Shown in pieces: positions 1 to 9,068 of a DNA stretch of 13,534 nt; position 1 is the stretch's first letter, and the number at the start of each line of letters is the position of its first letter. A model generated the notes under the pieces. It searched no databases and was not told the DNA's origin. It saw nothing but the letters and a program-made list of their open reading frames with translations. The position numbers and the translations under genes were made by a program. Origin of the DNA: Pseudomonas graminis (GTDB lineage Bacteria > Pseudomonadota > Gammaproteobacteria > Pseudomonadales > Pseudomonadaceae); NCBI RefSeq assembly GCF_002093745.1, contig NZ_MTSB01000038.1:1-13534 (forward strand), written 5' to 3'.

Positions 1-20
1 CAGCCGTCACTTACGTCGCA

Positions 21-122
21 CTCTGCGTCGTCAGCGCCATCGCGATAAAAAAGCTCTTTTATGACTACCGTGCCGACTCTCCGCGTCGTCAGTCCCATTG
101 CGATAAAAAAAGCGCTTTTATG
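21..122. repeat. Two tandem copies of a ~58-bp intergenic repeat
   Basis: Positions about 21-63 and 77-122 are imperfect direct copies spaced 58 bases apart. Both contain GCGTCGTCAG, then a CCAT-like stretch, then CGATAAAAAA, a GC-centred A/T palindrome and TTTTATG. The second copy has one extra A, and its centre AAAAGCGCTTTT is a perfect 12-base palindrome. The first copy has AAAAGCTCTTTT with one mismatch. The stretch before position 21 also resembles the start of a unit, so more copies may lie to the left of the window. No coding signal is seen in 1-132. The long plus-strand frame opening at 61 is antisense to gpx and not believable. Confidence 0.7.
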
Positions 123-124
123 GG
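94..124 (-). terminator. Possible transcription terminator of gpx
   Basis: Downstream of the gpx stop, the minus-strand transcript reads CCCAU, AAAAGCGCUUUUUUU, AUCGCA, AUGGG. CCCAU (120-124) can pair with AUGGG (94-98), and AAAAGC with GCUUUU, followed or bulged by a run of seven U residues. This looks like an intrinsic terminator with an AT-rich stem. The stem is weak in GC, so function is uncertain; the same module is repeated once further on, about 58 bases away. Confidence 0.4.
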
Positions 125-132
125 CATTCCCC

Positions 133-684
133 CTAAGGCTTCGACGCAATCGCCTTCTCGATGGCCGCGATCAGTTCTGGATCATCCGGCTTGGTCATGC
201 TGGAGAAGTTGGCGATGACGTTGCCCTGACGATCAACCACGTACTTGTAAAAGTTCCAGCGCGGGGCGCTGCTTTGTTCGGCCAGGACTTTGAACAGGTG
301 GGTCGCATCGTCGCCGCGCACGGCCTGTGGCTCGGTCATGGTGAAGGTGACGCCGTAGTTGACGTAGCAGACCTTGGCGGTCTCTTCGCCATCCTTGGCC
401 TCTTGTTTGAAGTCATTGGACGGCACGCCCAGTACTTCGAGGCCCTGCCCCTTGTAGCGCTGACTCAGCGCTTCAAGCCCTTTGAACTGTGGCGCAAAGC
501 CGCAGAAACTGGCGGTATTGACCACCACCAGCGGTTTGCCGACGAAGCGTTTGCACAGGTCGATATTTTCCTTGGCGCGCAGCTTGGGCAGCTCGCCCTG
601 CAGCAACGGCGGGCAGTCGGCCGCCATCGCGGCGCCGCTCATGGCCAGCAACAGAAGAGGGATCGAAACAAAGCGAATTTTCAT
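133..684 (-). CDS. gpx: Periplasmic glutathione peroxidase (thiol peroxidase, GPx family)
   Basis: This 183-residue protein reduces hydrogen peroxide or organic hydroperoxides with thiols. Residues 1-21 form a signal peptide with a hydrophobic core and an A-M-A cleavage motif before A22, so the enzyme should act in the periplasm. The GPx catalytic tetrad is complete: Cys61 in NTASFCGFA, Gln94 in SNDFKQEAK, and Trp143-Asn144 in PRWNFYK. The active residue is cysteine, not selenocysteine. The start chosen is the second of two consecutive ATGs, 7 bases after AGGGA; the first ATG, 4 bases after it, would add one Met. The frame stays open further upstream, but that part overlaps the micro-ORF and has no signal peptide. 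The gene follows the MFS/micro-ORF pair on the same strand after a 61-base gap. As I recall, a gpx (PA1287) also lies a few genes from the cob operon in P. aeruginosa. The family is clear; the physiological thiol donor is not. Confidence 0.92.
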   Translation of the reverse strand: MKIRFVSIPLLLLAMSGAAMAADCPPLLQGELPKLRAKENIDLCKRFVGKPLVVVNTASFCGFAPQFKGLEALSQRYKGQGLEVLGVPSNDFKQEAKDGEETAKVCYVNYGVTFTMTEPQAVRGDDATHLFKVLAEQSSAPRWNFYKYVVDRQGNVIANFSSMTKPDDPELIAAIEKAIASKP

Positions 685-745
685 CATGGCGTCCCTGAAG
701 AGTGTTGTCGTCTGCCGACACGCTACCCCAAGCAAGGCCGTCTGC

Positions 746-868
746 CTAGCAAGCGCCCAGCCCCAGTTGCAACGCGGCCAGCCCGACGTGCTGCCAGGCC
801 CACCACACCAGCCCCAGCAGCACGGCACCCGCCAGCAACGCCGACAGCAATGGCCAGCGCCCGCTCAT
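746..868 (-). CDS. 40-residue single-span membrane micro-protein, function unknown
   Basis: The frame encodes a 40-residue peptide starting [14 protein letters not shown] and ending LQLGLGAC, then a TAG stop. Residues 6-24 form one strongly hydrophobic helix (leucine, alanine, valine), followed by WWAWQH, a typical aromatic membrane-interface belt. The ATG overlaps the stop codon of the MFS frame in an ATGA arrangement, and AGGTGG lies 6 bases upstream, so translation coupled to the transporter is likely. I do not recognise a named family. The peptide may be a small accessory subunit of the transporter; that is inference from position only. It could also be a chance frame, but hydrophobicity, coupling and ribosome-binding site all agree. 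Confidence 0.62.
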   Translation of the reverse strand: MSGRWPLLSALLAGAVLLGLVWWAWQHVGLAALQLGLGAC

Positions 869-2078
869 GCCAGACCACCTTGCGCCTGCAACCTGGCCAC
901 CGGACGCTCACGCACCGGCCAGTTGAGTGCAGCGGCCAGCAGGCTCAGCAGCATCGACACTTGCCAGATCAGGTCGTAGCTGCCGGTACGGTCATACACC
1001 AGGCCGCCGAGCCAGCCACCCAGAAAGGCACCCAATTGATGAAACAGAAACACAATGCCGCCCAGCATCGACAGGTTGCGCACACCGAACAACGTCGCCA
1101 CCGTGCCATTGGTCAGCGGCACAGTGGACAGCCACAGCAAGCCCATCGCCACACCGAACAGGTAAGCCGTGGTTTGGCTGAGCGGGACCGAGATAAACCA
1201 GACGATGACCACCGCACGCAGCAGGTAGAGCGCAGTCAACAGCCGAGGTTTGGACATGCGCCCGCCCAGCCAGCCGGCGGTGTAGGTGCCGAAGATATTG
1301 AACAGCCCGATCAGCGCCAGCACCGTAGTGCCCACCTTGGCAGGTAGATGCTGATCCACCAGATAGGCTGGCAGATGCACACCGATGAACACCACCTGAA
1401 AGCCACAGACGAAGAACCCCAACGCCAGCAGCCAGAACCCCGAATGCGAGCAGGCTTCGTGCAGCGCCTCGCCCAGTGTCAGTTCGACGCCGGTGGAGAC
1501 GCTCGGCGTGTCCTTGAGCATGCCCACCAACGGCAGGATCAGCGCGACCATCACACCCAGCACCAGCAAGGCACCGGACCAGCCCAGCCCAGCCAGCCGA
1601 TCAGGCCCAATGTACCTGGCAGCATGGCGAACTGGCCGAATGAACCCGCCGCACTGGCGATCCCCATGCCCATGCTGCGCTTCTCGGCAGGCAGCGCACG
1701 CCCGACCACGCCCAGGATGACTGAAAACGAAGTGCCGGACAGCCCGATGCCGATCAGCAAACCGGCACTCAAAGACAGACTGAGCGGTGAATCGGCCATG
1801 CTCATGCACAGCAACCCCACGGCATAGAGGATGCCGCCGACGAACACGACTTTTGCCGCGCCAAAGCGGTCCGCCAGCGCGCCGGCAAATGGCTGTGCCA
1901 ACCCCCACATCAGGTTTTGCAACGCGATGGCGAACGCGAAGACCTCACGCCCCCAGCCAAAATCCGCGCTCATGGGCGCCAGAAACAGCCCGAAGCCGTG
2001 CCGCGTGCCCAGCGATAACGCCAGGATCAATGCACTACCCAGAAGAATCCAGCCGCTGGTACGCCAGATAGATGTCAT
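865..2078 (-). pseudogene. MFS transporter gene interrupted by a frameshift
   Basis: Two overlapping frames together describe one major facilitator superfamily permease of about 402 residues with about 12 membrane helices. The first frame (2078 down to 1551) gives the N-terminal half, including the loop 2-3 motif GALADRFGAAK at residues 66-76. The second frame supplies the C-terminal half from about 1590 to the TGA at 865 (GFWLLALGFFVCGFQ, then a long loop and five to six helices). They join near 1581-1598, where the plus strand reads AGCCC AGCCC AGCC AGCC. Removing one 5-base unit restores a continuous ...GWLGWSGALLVLGV... reading. As it stands, translation stops about 10 residues after the shift. 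The start ATG has AGGGAG 8 bases upstream. The substrate is unknown; an MFS gene (PA1282) sits beside the cob operon in P. aeruginosa as I recall, but a role in cobalamin is not shown. A sequencing indel is the alternative explanation. Confidence 0.83.
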
Positions 2079-2124
2079 TGTCAGCTCCCTGCACCCGTTG
2101 CACGCGATGTGCCTGCGAGTCGCG

Positions 2125-2154
2125 ACGCTACGCCCTGCCGGACAACGCTGTCAA
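2125..2154 (-). promoter_or_regulatory. Predicted sigma70 promoter for the MFS gene
   Basis: In the 107-base gap between cobS and the MFS gene, the minus strand carries a perfect TTGACA (2149-2154), an 18-base spacer and TAGCGT (2125-2130, three of six matches to TATAAT). It lies about 46 bases before the MFS start codon. This suggests that the transporter, the micro-ORF and perhaps gpx can be transcribed apart from the riboswitch-controlled cob operon. No T-rich hairpin terminator is seen after cobS, so read-through is also possible. Confidence 0.5.
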
Positions 2155-2185
2155 TCCGCTCGGGTGTACGCGCTGAAGCCTTCCG

Positions 2186-2917
2186 TTAAAGCAGCGCCAG
2201 CGTCAGCAGCACAGCCAGTTCCAGCAACTCGAGCATTGCCCCTGCCGTATCACCGGTCGTACCGCCCAGGCGGCGCATCATCAGCTGCCGCAACCAGAAG
2301 AAGCAGACGGCAGAAACCAGCAACACAGCGACACCCGACCAGCCTGCCAGCAACACGCACACCGCCGCGCTGACCAGCAGCACCTTGCGACCTAGGCTGC
2401 GCGGCAGATGATCGGCCAGCGCCTGACCCAGTCCGCCGGAGCGCACATACGGCGTGCCGAGAAACAGGGCGAGCATCGCGCCGCGCCCTGCAAGGGGTGC
2501 CAGCAGCAGCCCGATGCTGTTGTGGCTTTCGATCAACGCCACGATGGCCGCCAATTTGAGCAGCAGCACCAGCACCAGCGTGACCACTGCAATCGGCCCG
2601 CTGCGTGGGTCTTTCATGATGCTCAGCGTGCGCTCGCGATCACCGAAGCCGCCCAACCATGCGTCAGCACTGTCGGCCAGGCCGTCCAGATGCAGCCCGC
2701 CGCTCAGCAATACCCAGGCGCTGAGTAACAGTGCTGCGTGCAACATCAATGGGGTGCCGCTGAGCAGCGCATGAAGGCCCAGCAACAGCGTGCCGAACAC
2801 ACCGCCTACCAGCGGATAAAAAAGCAGCGAACGCCCCAGCTCTTCGGGCCGTGGCATACCGGGAAGGCGAATCGGCAAGCTGCCGAGAAATTGCAGGGCG
2901 ATCCAGAACGGCAACAT
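2186..2917 (-). CDS. cobS: Adenosylcobinamide-GDP ribazoletransferase (cobalamin synthase)
   Basis: CobS is an integral inner-membrane enzyme that joins adenosylcobinamide-GDP to alpha-ribazole (or its 5'-phosphate), giving adenosylcobalamin (phosphate) and GMP. The 243-residue product shows the family hallmarks: the acidic motif GGLHLDGLADSADAWLGG at residues 73-90 and MKDPRSGPIAV at 101-111. Several hydrophobic helices follow, including LLLLKLAAIVALI and VLLVSAAVCVLLAGW. Length is normal for the family. The start is the ATG 1 base after the cobC stop; the frame runs further upstream, but that part lies inside cobC and does not look like CobS. It is the last gene of the operon, with a TAA stop and no clear terminator behind it. 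It is called cobV in P. denitrificans/P. aeruginosa naming. Confidence 0.95.
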   Translation of the reverse strand: MLPFWIALQFLGSLPIRLPGMPRPEELGRSLLFYPLVGGVFGTLLLGLHALLSGTPLMLHAALLLSAWVLLSGGLHLDGLADSADAWLGGFGDRERTLSIMKDPRSGPIAVVTLVLVLLLKLAAIVALIESHNSIGLLLAPLAGRGAMLALFLGTPYVRSGGLGQALADHLPRSLGRKVLLVSAAVCVLLAGWSGVAVLLVSAVCFFWLRQLMMRRLGGTTGDTAGAMLELLELAVLLTLALL

Positions 2918-2918
2918 G

Positions 2919-3491
2919 TCAGACGTCCGTGAGCAAGCCGCCAGCGGCGACCTGAATCGATAACAACGCGCCGTGACCGACCACCACCTGCAACAACTGC
3001 TCACGGGGCAGGCCTCGCGCTTGGGCCAGCAACAGGCGCATGACGCCGCCATGACTGACCAGCAGAACGCGTTCACCGTCATAAGCCTGATGCAAGCGCT
3101 GCACGGCATTTAAAACCCGCGCCGAAAAATCGATCACCGGCTCGCCGTTGGGCGGCGTGAACGCATACGGGTCAGCCCAGAACAGGCCCAGCCCCTCAGC
3201 ATCGGTTTCCATGAGTTGCGCAGGGCTATGGCCTTCCCAGTCGCCGAAATGCAACTCCTGCAAACCCGGCTCCAGCTGCAAGGGCAATGACAAGCGTTGC
3301 GCCAATGCTTCGGAAAACCGCGCGCAGCGTTGCAATGGCGAGCTGACAATCCGGTCCCAGGGGCCGGTATCGACGACCGCCGAATGCATCTGCTGCCAGC
3401 CGAGGTCGGTCAGCGCGTCATCAAGACTGCCACGCAAACCGCCGCCCAGTTCGGTTTCACCGTGCCTCAGCATATCCAGACGCAAGGTCAT
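2919..3491 (-). CDS. cobC: Alpha-ribazole phosphatase (histidine phosphatase family)
   Basis: The enzyme removes the phosphate from alpha-ribazole-5'-phosphate or from adenosylcobalamin-5'-phosphate in nucleotide-loop assembly. The 190-residue protein is a phosphoglycerate-mutase-like histidine phosphatase. It has LRHGE at residues 8-12 with the nucleophile His10, SSPLQRC at 50-56, the probable proton donor Glu79 in [11 protein letters not shown], and the second catalytic histidine His147 in [10 protein letters not shown]. The ATG overlaps the cobT stop by 4 bases (ATGA), and cobS starts 1 base after its own stop. Histidine phosphatases are hard to tell apart by motif alone; the position between cobT and cobS makes the assignment. 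Note that 'cobC' is also the P. denitrificans name for the L-threonine-phosphate decarboxylase, here called cobD. Confidence 0.9.
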   Translation of the reverse strand: MTLRLDMLRHGETELGGGLRGSLDDALTDLGWQQMHSAVVDTGPWDRIVSSPLQRCARFSEALAQRLSLPLQLEPGLQELHFGDWEGHSPAQLMETDAEGLGLFWADPYAFTPPNGEPVIDFSARVLNAVQRLHQAYDGERVLLVSHGGVMRLLLAQARGLPREQLLQVVVGHGALLSIQVAAGGLLTDV

Positions 3492-4540
3492 GCCGGGCGA
3501 TCCGCGACCGCGGCTTCGGCAAAGGTCGCCATGCCGTTGTGCAGCTCGCAGGCCAGACGCACCAGTGGCACCGCCAGCGCGGCACCGCTGCCCTCGCCCA
3601 GGCGCAGGCCCAGGTCAAGCAACGGTTCGGCCTGCAAGGTTTCCAGCAAGTACCGATGCCCCGGCTCTGCACCGCGATGGCCGAACAGCAACCCGCTACG
3701 GCAGGACGGGTTCAGGCGCACTGCCACCAGCGCAGCCACGCTGCAGATGAAGCCGTCGACCAGCACGGCGATCCCTTCCTGCGCACAGGCCAGATAAGCG
3801 CCGGTCAGGGCGGCAATTTCAAAACCACCCAGACAGAACAAGCTTCGCAGCGGGTCGCCCGAGTGCTCGGCATGCAACGCCAGCGCACGTTCGATGACCT
3901 GCGTCTTGTGCGCGACGCCCTCAGCATTCAGCCCGGTGCCAGGACCGACCAGCAACGGCGCCGCGCACTCCAGAATGGAACACGCCAAGGCGCTGGCCGC
4001 GGTGGTATTGCCGATGCCCATTTCTCCGCCGATAAACAGCTCGGTACCCGCTGCCTTGGCGCGCAGAACGCTGTCACGCCCGGCCTGCAAGGCAGCGAAC
4101 CCCTGCTCGTCGCTCATGGCCGGCCCCTTCGCGAGATTGGCGGTGCCGGCGCCCAGCCGCAGATGCAGAACGCCTGGCAGGTCCATGGGCGAAACCGTGC
4201 CCAGGTCCACCACGTCCAGCTGCGCCGAAAGCTGACGCGCCAGCACACTGATTGCTGCGCCGCCGTTGACGAAATTGTGCAGCATCTGGCCTGTGACTTC
4301 CTGCGGGTAGGCTGATACGCCTTCGGCCACCACACCATGATCGCCCGCAAAGATCGAGATCCACAGCGTGTCGACCGCTGGACGCTCGCGCCCTTGCAGA
4401 CCGGCAAGTTGCACCGCCAGTCGCTCCAGTTGAGCCAATGAACCGGCGGGCTTGGTCAGTTGCTGCTGACGCGCCATTGCAGCTTCGCGCATTGGCACAT
4501 TGATGGCCTGTGCGGGCGTGAGCCACCAGGAATTACTCAT
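3488..4540 (-). CDS. cobT: Nicotinate-nucleotide--dimethylbenzimidazole phosphoribosyltransferase
   Basis: CobT transfers phosphoribose from nicotinate mononucleotide to 5,6-dimethylbenzimidazole, giving alpha-ribazole-5'-phosphate and nicotinate. The 350-residue length is typical. Family motifs are [10 protein letters not shown] (30-39), AGDHGV (65-70), [10 protein letters not shown] (171-180) with Glu173, and LRLGEGSGA (312-320) with Glu316, which matches the catalytic glutamate Glu317 of the Salmonella enzyme. The chosen start gives MSNSWWL and overlaps the cobU stop as ATGA; the extra 21 residues upstream are antisense-like and lie in cobU. It works on the base made by BluB, encoded five genes upstream in the same operon. 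It is called cobU in the P. denitrificans scheme. Confidence 0.96.
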   Translation of the reverse strand: MSNSWWLTPAQAINVPMREAAMARQQQLTKPAGSLAQLERLAVQLAGLQGRERPAVDTLWISIFAGDHGVVAEGVSAYPQEVTGQMLHNFVNGGAAISVLARQLSAQLDVVDLGTVSPMDLPGVLHLRLGAGTANLAKGPAMSDEQGFAALQAGRDSVLRAKAAGTELFIGGEMGIGNTTAASALACSILECAAPLLVGPGTGLNAEGVAHKTQVIERALALHAEHSGDPLRSLFCLGGFEIAALTGAYLACAQEGIAVLVDGFICSVAALVAVRLNPSCRSGLLFGHRGAEPGHRYLLETLQAEPLLDLGLRLGEGSGAALAVPLVRLACELHNGMATFAEAAVADRPA

Positions 4541-5058
4541 AACGCGGTTCCTTTCAAGGTCAGGGGCAGGCCTGCAACCGTCAATACAACGCGCTGACAA
4601 CACTCGGCCAGCGCCTGATGCAGCAAACCGGCTTCGTCGACATAACGGCGAGTCAGCTCACCGAGCGGCACGACGCCAAGCCCGGTTTCGTTACTGACAA
4701 AAATGATTTCGCCCGGCAACCCGGCCAAGCTGTCGAGCAGTGCTTCACGCTCCTGGACCAAACGCTCGGGACTGTCGAGCATCAGCAGATTGGTCAGCCA
4801 CAGCGTCAGGCAATCGACCAGCAGGCAACGGTCGGGGGCCGCGTTGTCGCGCAGCACACGTGCCAGTTCGACGGGTTCTTCGACAAGCCCCCAATGATCG
4901 GGGCGACGCGCACGATGGCTGGCAACGCGCTGATTCATCTCCCCGTCGAGGGGCTGGCTGGTGGCAATGTAAATCACATTCAGCGCCGAGTCGGCGGCCA
5001 GCTTTTCAGCCAGCCGACTTTTGCCGGAGCGCGCCCCACCGAGGATCAGTTGCAGCAT
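4537..5058 (-). CDS. cobU: Bifunctional adenosylcobinamide kinase/adenosylcobinamide-phosphate guanylyltransferase
   Basis: The enzyme phosphorylates adenosylcobinamide and transfers GMP from GTP to the phosphate, giving adenosylcobinamide-GDP, the substrate of CobS. The 173-residue protein begins with the P-loop GGARSGKS (residues 7-14). His48 in [10 protein letters not shown] is a good candidate for the guanylylated histidine known from Salmonella Cob[11 protein letters not shown] (81-90) and [10 protein letters not shown] (122-131) are further family motifs. The ATG directly abuts the cobQ stop (TGA then ATG, no spacer), and its own stop overlaps cobT by 4 bases, so translation is probably coupled on both sides. 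It is called cobP in P. denitrificans naming. Confidence 0.95.
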   Translation of the reverse strand: MLQLILGGARSGKSRLAEKLAADSALNVIYIATSQPLDGEMNQRVASHRARRPDHWGLVEEPVELARVLRDNAAPDRCLLVDCLTLWLTNLLMLDSPERLVQEREALLDSLAGLPGEIIFVSNETGLGVVPLGELTRRYVDEAGLLHQALAECCQRVVLTVAGLPLTLKGTAL

Positions 5059-6519
5059 TCAGTTTGCCTCCAGGCTGCACAGTTCGCGGAGCAATCGGCC
5101 ATCCAGGTGCTTTTCCACCAAGTCTGCCAGCCGCTCGATGTCGCGCTCGCGCAGGGCGTGATAATCCACAGACTGGACGTTTTCCAGGCCGGCCCAACGC
5201 AACAAAGCGCTGCAGGCGGCCGGTGACTCGAACAGGCCATGCAGGTAGGTGCCGAGTATCTGCCCGTCGGCACTTTGCGCACCGTCACAACGGCCATCGT
5301 CCAGTTGAACGGCAGCCTGCTCCAGCGCCGCGCCCGTGGTCACTCCGGCATGAATTTCATAGCCGCTGACGTCTGCATTCTCCAGCGTCAGGCGGCCGCG
5401 CACGTTGCGCAACTGTTTTTCGGTTTCCAGCACCGTGCTCATCGCCAACAACCCAAGGCCAGGGCTGGAACCCGCTGCGCCCTCCAGCCCCTGCGGGTCA
5501 TGCAGCTCCTCGCCCAGCATTTGCAGGCCGCCGCAGATGCCAATCAGCTTGCCGCCGTAGCGCAAGTGCCGGTCGATGGCCGTGTCCCAGCCATTGGCGC
5601 GCAGATAAGCAAGGTCGCTGCGCACGCTTTTCGAGCCAGGCAGGATGATCAGGTCGGCGGGCGGTATTGCCTGACCAGGCCCGATGAATTGCAGGTTGAC
5701 CTGAGGGTGCAGGCGCAGCGGGTCGAAGTCAGTGTGATTACTGATGCGCGGCAGTACGGGCACGACCACATTCAGCACCTGCTCGACCTTGTCGGTCTGG
5801 CGCTGATCAAGCCCGTCTTCGGCCTCCAGGTGCAGGTCCATCACGTAGGGCAGCACGCCCACCACCGGTTTGCCAGTGCGCGCTTCCAGCCAGTCGAGCC
5901 CCGGTTGCAACAGCGCGATGTCACCCCGAAACCGGTTGATGATGAAGCCTTTGACCCGCGCCTGTTCGCTGGGGGACAGCAATTCCAGCGTGCCGACCAG
6001 ATGGGCAAAAACCCCGCCGCGATTGATGTCGGCAATCAGCAGCACCGGGCAATCGACAGCCTCGGCAAAGCCCATGTTGGCGATGTCGTTGGCCCGCAGA
6101 TTGATCTCGGCCGGTGAGCCCGCGCCTTCTACCATGATCACCGGGTAGCGTTCACCCAGCCGTCGATGGGACTCCAGCACCGCCTGCATGGCGATCTCTT
6201 TATAGCCGTGATAAGCCACTGCGTTCATGGTGGTGACGGCGCGACCGTGAATGATCACCTGCGCGCCGGTATCGCTGTTGGGCTTGAGCAGCACCGGGTT
6301 CATGTCGGTGTGCGGCGCCAGCAAGCACGCCTGCGCCTGCACCGCTTGCGCCCGACCGATTTCACCGCCGTCCGCAGTGACTGCGCTGTTGAGCGCCATG
6401 TTCTGCGGCTTGAACGGCACAACGCTCACACCCTGCCGGATCAGCCAGCGGCACAATGCCGTCACCAGCGTGCTCTTTCCGGCATCCGAGGTGGTGCCTT
6501 GTACCATCAGCGTGGCCAT
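5059..6519 (-). CDS. cobQ: Cobyric acid synthase, glutamine-dependent
   Basis: CobQ (CbiP in the anaerobic pathway) amidates the b, d, e and g side chains of adenosylcobyrinate a,c-diamide using ATP and glutamine, giving adenosylcobyric acid. The 486 residues fall into an N-terminal ATP-dependent synthetase domain with the nucleotide-binding motif [10 protein letters not shown] (8-17) and [12 protein letters not shown] (34-45), and a C-terminal class I glutamine amidotransferase domain. The latter has nucleophile Cys329 in [10 protein letters not shown] and His427 in [10 protein letters not shown]. Length is normal. The ATG lies inside the last codons of cobD (13-base overlap); [14 protein letters not shown] is the usual N-terminus. 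No damage is seen. Confidence 0.97.
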   Translation of the reverse strand: MATLMVQGTTSDAGKSTLVTALCRWLIRQGVSVVPFKPQNMALNSAVTADGGEIGRAQAVQAQACLLAPHTDMNPVLLKPNSDTGAQVIIHGRAVTTMNAVAYHGYKEIAMQAVLESHRRLGERYPVIMVEGAGSPAEINLRANDIANMGFAEAVDCPVLLIADINRGGVFAHLVGTLELLSPSEQARVKGFIINRFRGDIALLQPGLDWLEARTGKPVVGVLPYVMDLHLEAEDGLDQRQTDKVEQVLNVVVPVLPRISNHTDFDPLRLHPQVNLQFIGPGQAIPPADLIILPGSKSVRSDLAYLRANGWDTAIDRHLRYGGKLIGICGGLQMLGEELHDPQGLEGAAGSSPGLGLLAMSTVLETEKQLRNVRGRLTLENADVSGYEIHAGVTTGAALEQAAVQLDDGRCDGAQSADGQILGTYLHGLFESPAACSALLRWAGLENVQSVDYHALRERDIERLADLVEKHLDGRLLRELCSLEAN

Positions 6520-7520
6520 GGGTATTCCTTGCGGTATTCAAGCAGAACAGTGTGCAGACGCAGCCAGTCGGCCTCGTCGCCGGGAAGGCCGAAACGCAGG
6601 CTGCCGGACTCCGGCGTTTCACCCGCGAACAACCGCAACAGCACGCCACGTCGGGCGCAGAATTCGTGGAGCGCCTGTGCTTCGGCAGTGATCAACCACT
6701 GAAAAAGCGCACAGCCGCCATCCGGCGTCAGGCCGTACTGTTCGAGCAATGCCACCAGCCGATCCCGCGCCTGATCACTGCGCTCTCGCTGAAGCACCTG
6801 CCCCGACAGATCGCTCAGGCAGGCCTGACCGATGATGCGTGTCGGCCCGCTGACAGTCCAGGGGCCTATTTCTTGCGCCAATGACCTGAGCAGCACCGGC
6901 TCGGCCAGCACAAAGCCCAACCGGACCCCGGCCAGGCCGAAAAACTTGCCGAACGAACGCAGCACAATCAGGCCGATGCGCCAGGTTTCGGCGGCCAGGC
7001 TCAAGCCCGGCGTGTTGTCCATGAACGCTTCATCCACCACCAGCCAGCCACCGCGCTCGGCCAGTCGCGCATGCCATTCCAGCAAACGCTCGGCGCTCAG
7101 GTGCAAGCCGGTCGGGTTATTGGGGTTGACCACCACCAGCACGTCGAGGCTGTCGAGAAAATACTCGACGTCTTGCTCACCCACTTCGCGAACCACATAA
7201 CCGCTTTTACGCCAGGCGTGCGCATGCTCGGCATAGCAAGGGGAAAGCACGCCCACCCGGCCTCCCCTGCGCACCCGGGGCAAGGCCTGAATCGCGGCCT
7301 GCGAACCGGACACCGGCAACAATTGAGGAACGCCATAATATGTGCAGGCTGCGGCTTCCAGACCATCATCAGTCTCGGGCAGGCGCGCCCAGGCTCGGGA
7401 CGGAATGTCGGGAATGGGCCACGGCCAGGGCGCGATGCCGGTGGACAGGTCCAGCCAGTCGGCCTGATCAATACCATAATGCCGCGCCGCAGCGCGCAAT
7501 CGGCCGCCATGTTCAAGCAT
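6507..7520 (-). CDS. cobD: L-threonine-O-3-phosphate decarboxylase (PLP-dependent)
   Basis: The enzyme converts L-threonine phosphate to (R)-1-amino-2-propanol phosphate, the linker of the nucleotide loop. The 337-residue protein has the fold type I aminotransferase pattern: [13 protein letters not shown] (24-36), SGSQAAIQ (71-78), the substrate-loop motif NPNNPTG (132-138), VVDEAFMD (161-168), and the PLP-binding lysine Lys192 in [17 protein letters not shown]. The start overlaps the cbiB stop by 8 bases, and the gene overlaps cobQ by 13 bases. Its place between cbiB, which uses the product, and cobQ supports this role rather than a histidinol-phosphate aminotransferase. It is called cobC in P. 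denitrificans and P. aeruginosa naming. Confidence 0.94.
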   Translation of the reverse strand: MLEHGGRLRAAARHYGIDQADWLDLSTGIAPWPWPIPDIPSRAWARLPETDDGLEAAACTYYGVPQLLPVSGSQAAIQALPRVRRGGRVGVLSPCYAEHAHAWRKSGYVVREVGEQDVEYFLDSLDVLVVVNPNNPTGLHLSAERLLEWHARLAERGGWLVVDEAFMDNTPGLSLAAETWRIGLIVLRSFGKFFGLAGVRLGFVLAEPVLLRSLAQEIGPWTVSGPTRIIGQACLSDLSGQVLQRERSDQARDRLVALLEQYGLTPDGGCALFQWLITAEAQALHEFCARRGVLLRLFAGETPESGSLRFGLPGDEADWLRLHTVLLEYRKEYPWPR

Positions 7521-8421
7521 AGAATTCAGCCACCACGCAGATCACCAGCAACCACAACCAGACGCCGCGCTGCACCAGTTGCCAGCCGCGATCAATCGAG
7601 TCCGCATCGGCCGGAACGCCTTCGCCCAGTGGCGGGCGCTGGTGCAGCTCACCGTGGTAGATCGCTGCGCCACCCAGTTCGACGCCCAGCGCACCCGCGC
7701 CCGCCGCCATCACCGGTCCCGCGTTCGGGCTGTCCCAGGTGGGGCCTTGGGTACGCCAGCAGCGCAATGCCAGTCGGGTCTTGCCCAATAATGCGTAGGT
7801 CAGGGCCACAAGACGTGCAGGAATATAGTTAAGCAGATCGTCGATTTTCGCGGCTGCCCAGCCGAAACGCTCGAAACGCTCGTTGCGATACCCCCACATG
7901 GCGTCCAGCGTGTTGCTCAGCCGGTACAACACGACACCGGGCGCACCGGCCACGACAAACCAGAACAGTGCGGCGAAAACGGCGTCGCTGCCGTTCTCCA
8001 GCACGGACTCGGTGGCGGCGCGTGCGACTTCGGTGGCGTCCAGCTCGCTGGTCTGGCGACTGACCAGATAACCGACCCGCTGCCGCGCTTCGACCAGATC
8101 ATCACTGCGCAGCGCCTGTGCCACCGGCTGAACGTGTTCACCCAGGCTGCGCATGCCCAGCGCGCAGTACAGCGCCAGAATCTCGAACAGCCAGCCGATG
8201 TAAGGCAGCCAGCTCAGCAGCGTGGCCAACAGCGTCAGCGGCACCACCGTGATGACCCAGGCGGTAACGCCATGACTGCGCCAGCCACGACCACCGCTGT
8301 TGAAACGTTGTTCGACACGGCTGGCAAAGCCCCCGAACGCCACCAGCGGATGCCAGCGTTTCGGCTCACCGAGCAACGCATCCAGCGCCACCCCGGCGAC
8401 GCTCAACAGCGCCACACTCAT
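7513..8421 (-). CDS. cbiB: Adenosylcobinamide-phosphate synthase (CbiB/CobD), membrane protein
   Basis: This inner-membrane enzyme attaches aminopropanol phosphate to adenosylcobyric acid, giving adenosylcobinamide phosphate. The 302-residue protein has the N-terminal family signature [18 protein letters not shown] (13-30), a hydrophobic region at 52-90, SRQTSELD (121-128), [17 protein letters not shown] (138-154), [19 protein letters not shown] (170-188) and [15 protein letters not shown] (231-245), ending in a C-terminal hydrophobic segment. I chose the ATG that overlaps the bluB stop (ATGA); an ATG five codons further upstream in the same frame is possible but would give a 14-base overlap. 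It is called cobD in P. denitrificans naming. Confidence 0.95.
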   Translation of the reverse strand: MSVALLSVAGVALDALLGEPKRWHPLVAFGGFASRVEQRFNSGGRGWRSHGVTAWVITVVPLTLLATLLSWLPYIGWLFEILALYCALGMRSLGEHVQPVAQALRSDDLVEARQRVGYLVSRQTSELDATEVARAATESVLENGSDAVFAALFWFVVAGAPGVVLYRLSNTLDAMWGYRNERFERFGWAAAKIDDLLNYIPARLVALTYALLGKTRLALRCWRTQGPTWDSPNAGPVMAAGAGALGVELGGAAIYHGELHQRPPLGEGVPADADSIDRGWQLVQRGVWLWLLVICVVAEFYA

Positions 8422-9068
8422 TGACTCACTCCCCATTGGTTCTCATACAGCAGTTCATGCAGCGGACGCGCCTGCGCCCAGCCTTCCATGACCAGCATGG
8501 GCGCCGGATAAAATTCTTTCACCGGCCCCAGGCAGAGGATCGCCAGCGGTTTGGCGCCGTCGGGCATGCCCAGCAAACCGGCCAGCGCATCGGGATCGAA
8601 CAGCGACACCCACCCCATGCCCAGCCCTTCGGCACGCGAGGCCAGCCAGAGGTTCTGGATGGCGCAGGACAACGAGGCCATGTCCATTTCCGGCAAGGTG
8701 CGACGACCGAAGATGTGTTGCTCGCGGCCTTCCATCAGCGCGGCGACCAGCACTTCCGCGCAATCGTTGATGCCTTCGACCTTGAGCTTCATGAACTCGT
8801 CGGTGCGCTCGCCCAGCGCTTCGGCCGTGCGAATGCGCTCTTCTTCCACCTGGGCCTGCATCCTGCCGCGCAACACCGGATCACTGATACGAATGAAGCG
8901 CCACGGCTGCATCAGACCGACGCTGGGCGCCTGATGCGCAGCCTCCAGCAAACGCGCCAGCAATTCAGGCGCCACGGCGCCACCGATGAAATGCCGCATG
9001 TCGCGACGCTCGGCAATGGCGCGGTACACCGCAGCCCGCTCTTCGGGGCTGAACGCCTGCTCGGTCAT
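8418..9068 (-). CDS. bluB: 5,6-dimethylbenzimidazole synthase (BluB, flavin destructase)
   Basis: BluB cannibalises reduced FMN with oxygen to make 5,6-dimethylbenzimidazole, the lower ligand of cobalamin. The 216-residue protein has a nitroreductase-like flavin fold. RRDMRHF (21-27) contains Asp23, matching the conserved aspartate of characterised Blu[16 protein letters not shown] (45-59) follows, and MGWVSLFDP (151-159) contains Ser155, matching the conserved serine. These distinguish it from ordinary nitroreductases, as does its place in a cob operon. The start overlaps the cobB stop as ATGA; the long upstream extension of the frame lies antisense-like within cobB and was not used. It implies that the host makes its own lower ligand aerobically. 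Confidence 0.95.
   Translation of the reverse strand: MTEQAFSPEERAAVYRAIAERRDMRHFIGGAVAPELLARLLEAAHQAPSVGLMQPWRFIRISDPVLRGRMQAQVEEERIRTAEALGERTDEFMKLKVEGINDCAEVLVAALMEGREQHIFGRRTLPEMDMASLSCAIQNLWLASRAEGLGMGWVSLFDPDALAGLLGMPDGAKPLAILCLGPVKEFYPAPMLVMEGWAQARPLHELLYENQWGVSQ

Noticed and set aside
706..720. TGTCG-tctgc-CGACA inverted repeat upstream of gpx as an operator
   Set aside because: It has only five base pairs in a GC-rich region, with no promoter clearly placed around it; this is not above chance.
723..911. 62-residue minus-strand frame overlapping the micro-ORF
   Set aside because: It is out of frame with the 40-residue membrane peptide, has arginine-rich shadow composition and lacks a ribosome-binding site.
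61..1347. 428-residue plus-strand open frame
   Set aside because: It is antisense to gpx, the micro-ORF and the MFS gene; its composition (rich in Gln, His, Arg, Pro) is typical of a high-GC shadow frame, and it shows no recognisable domain.
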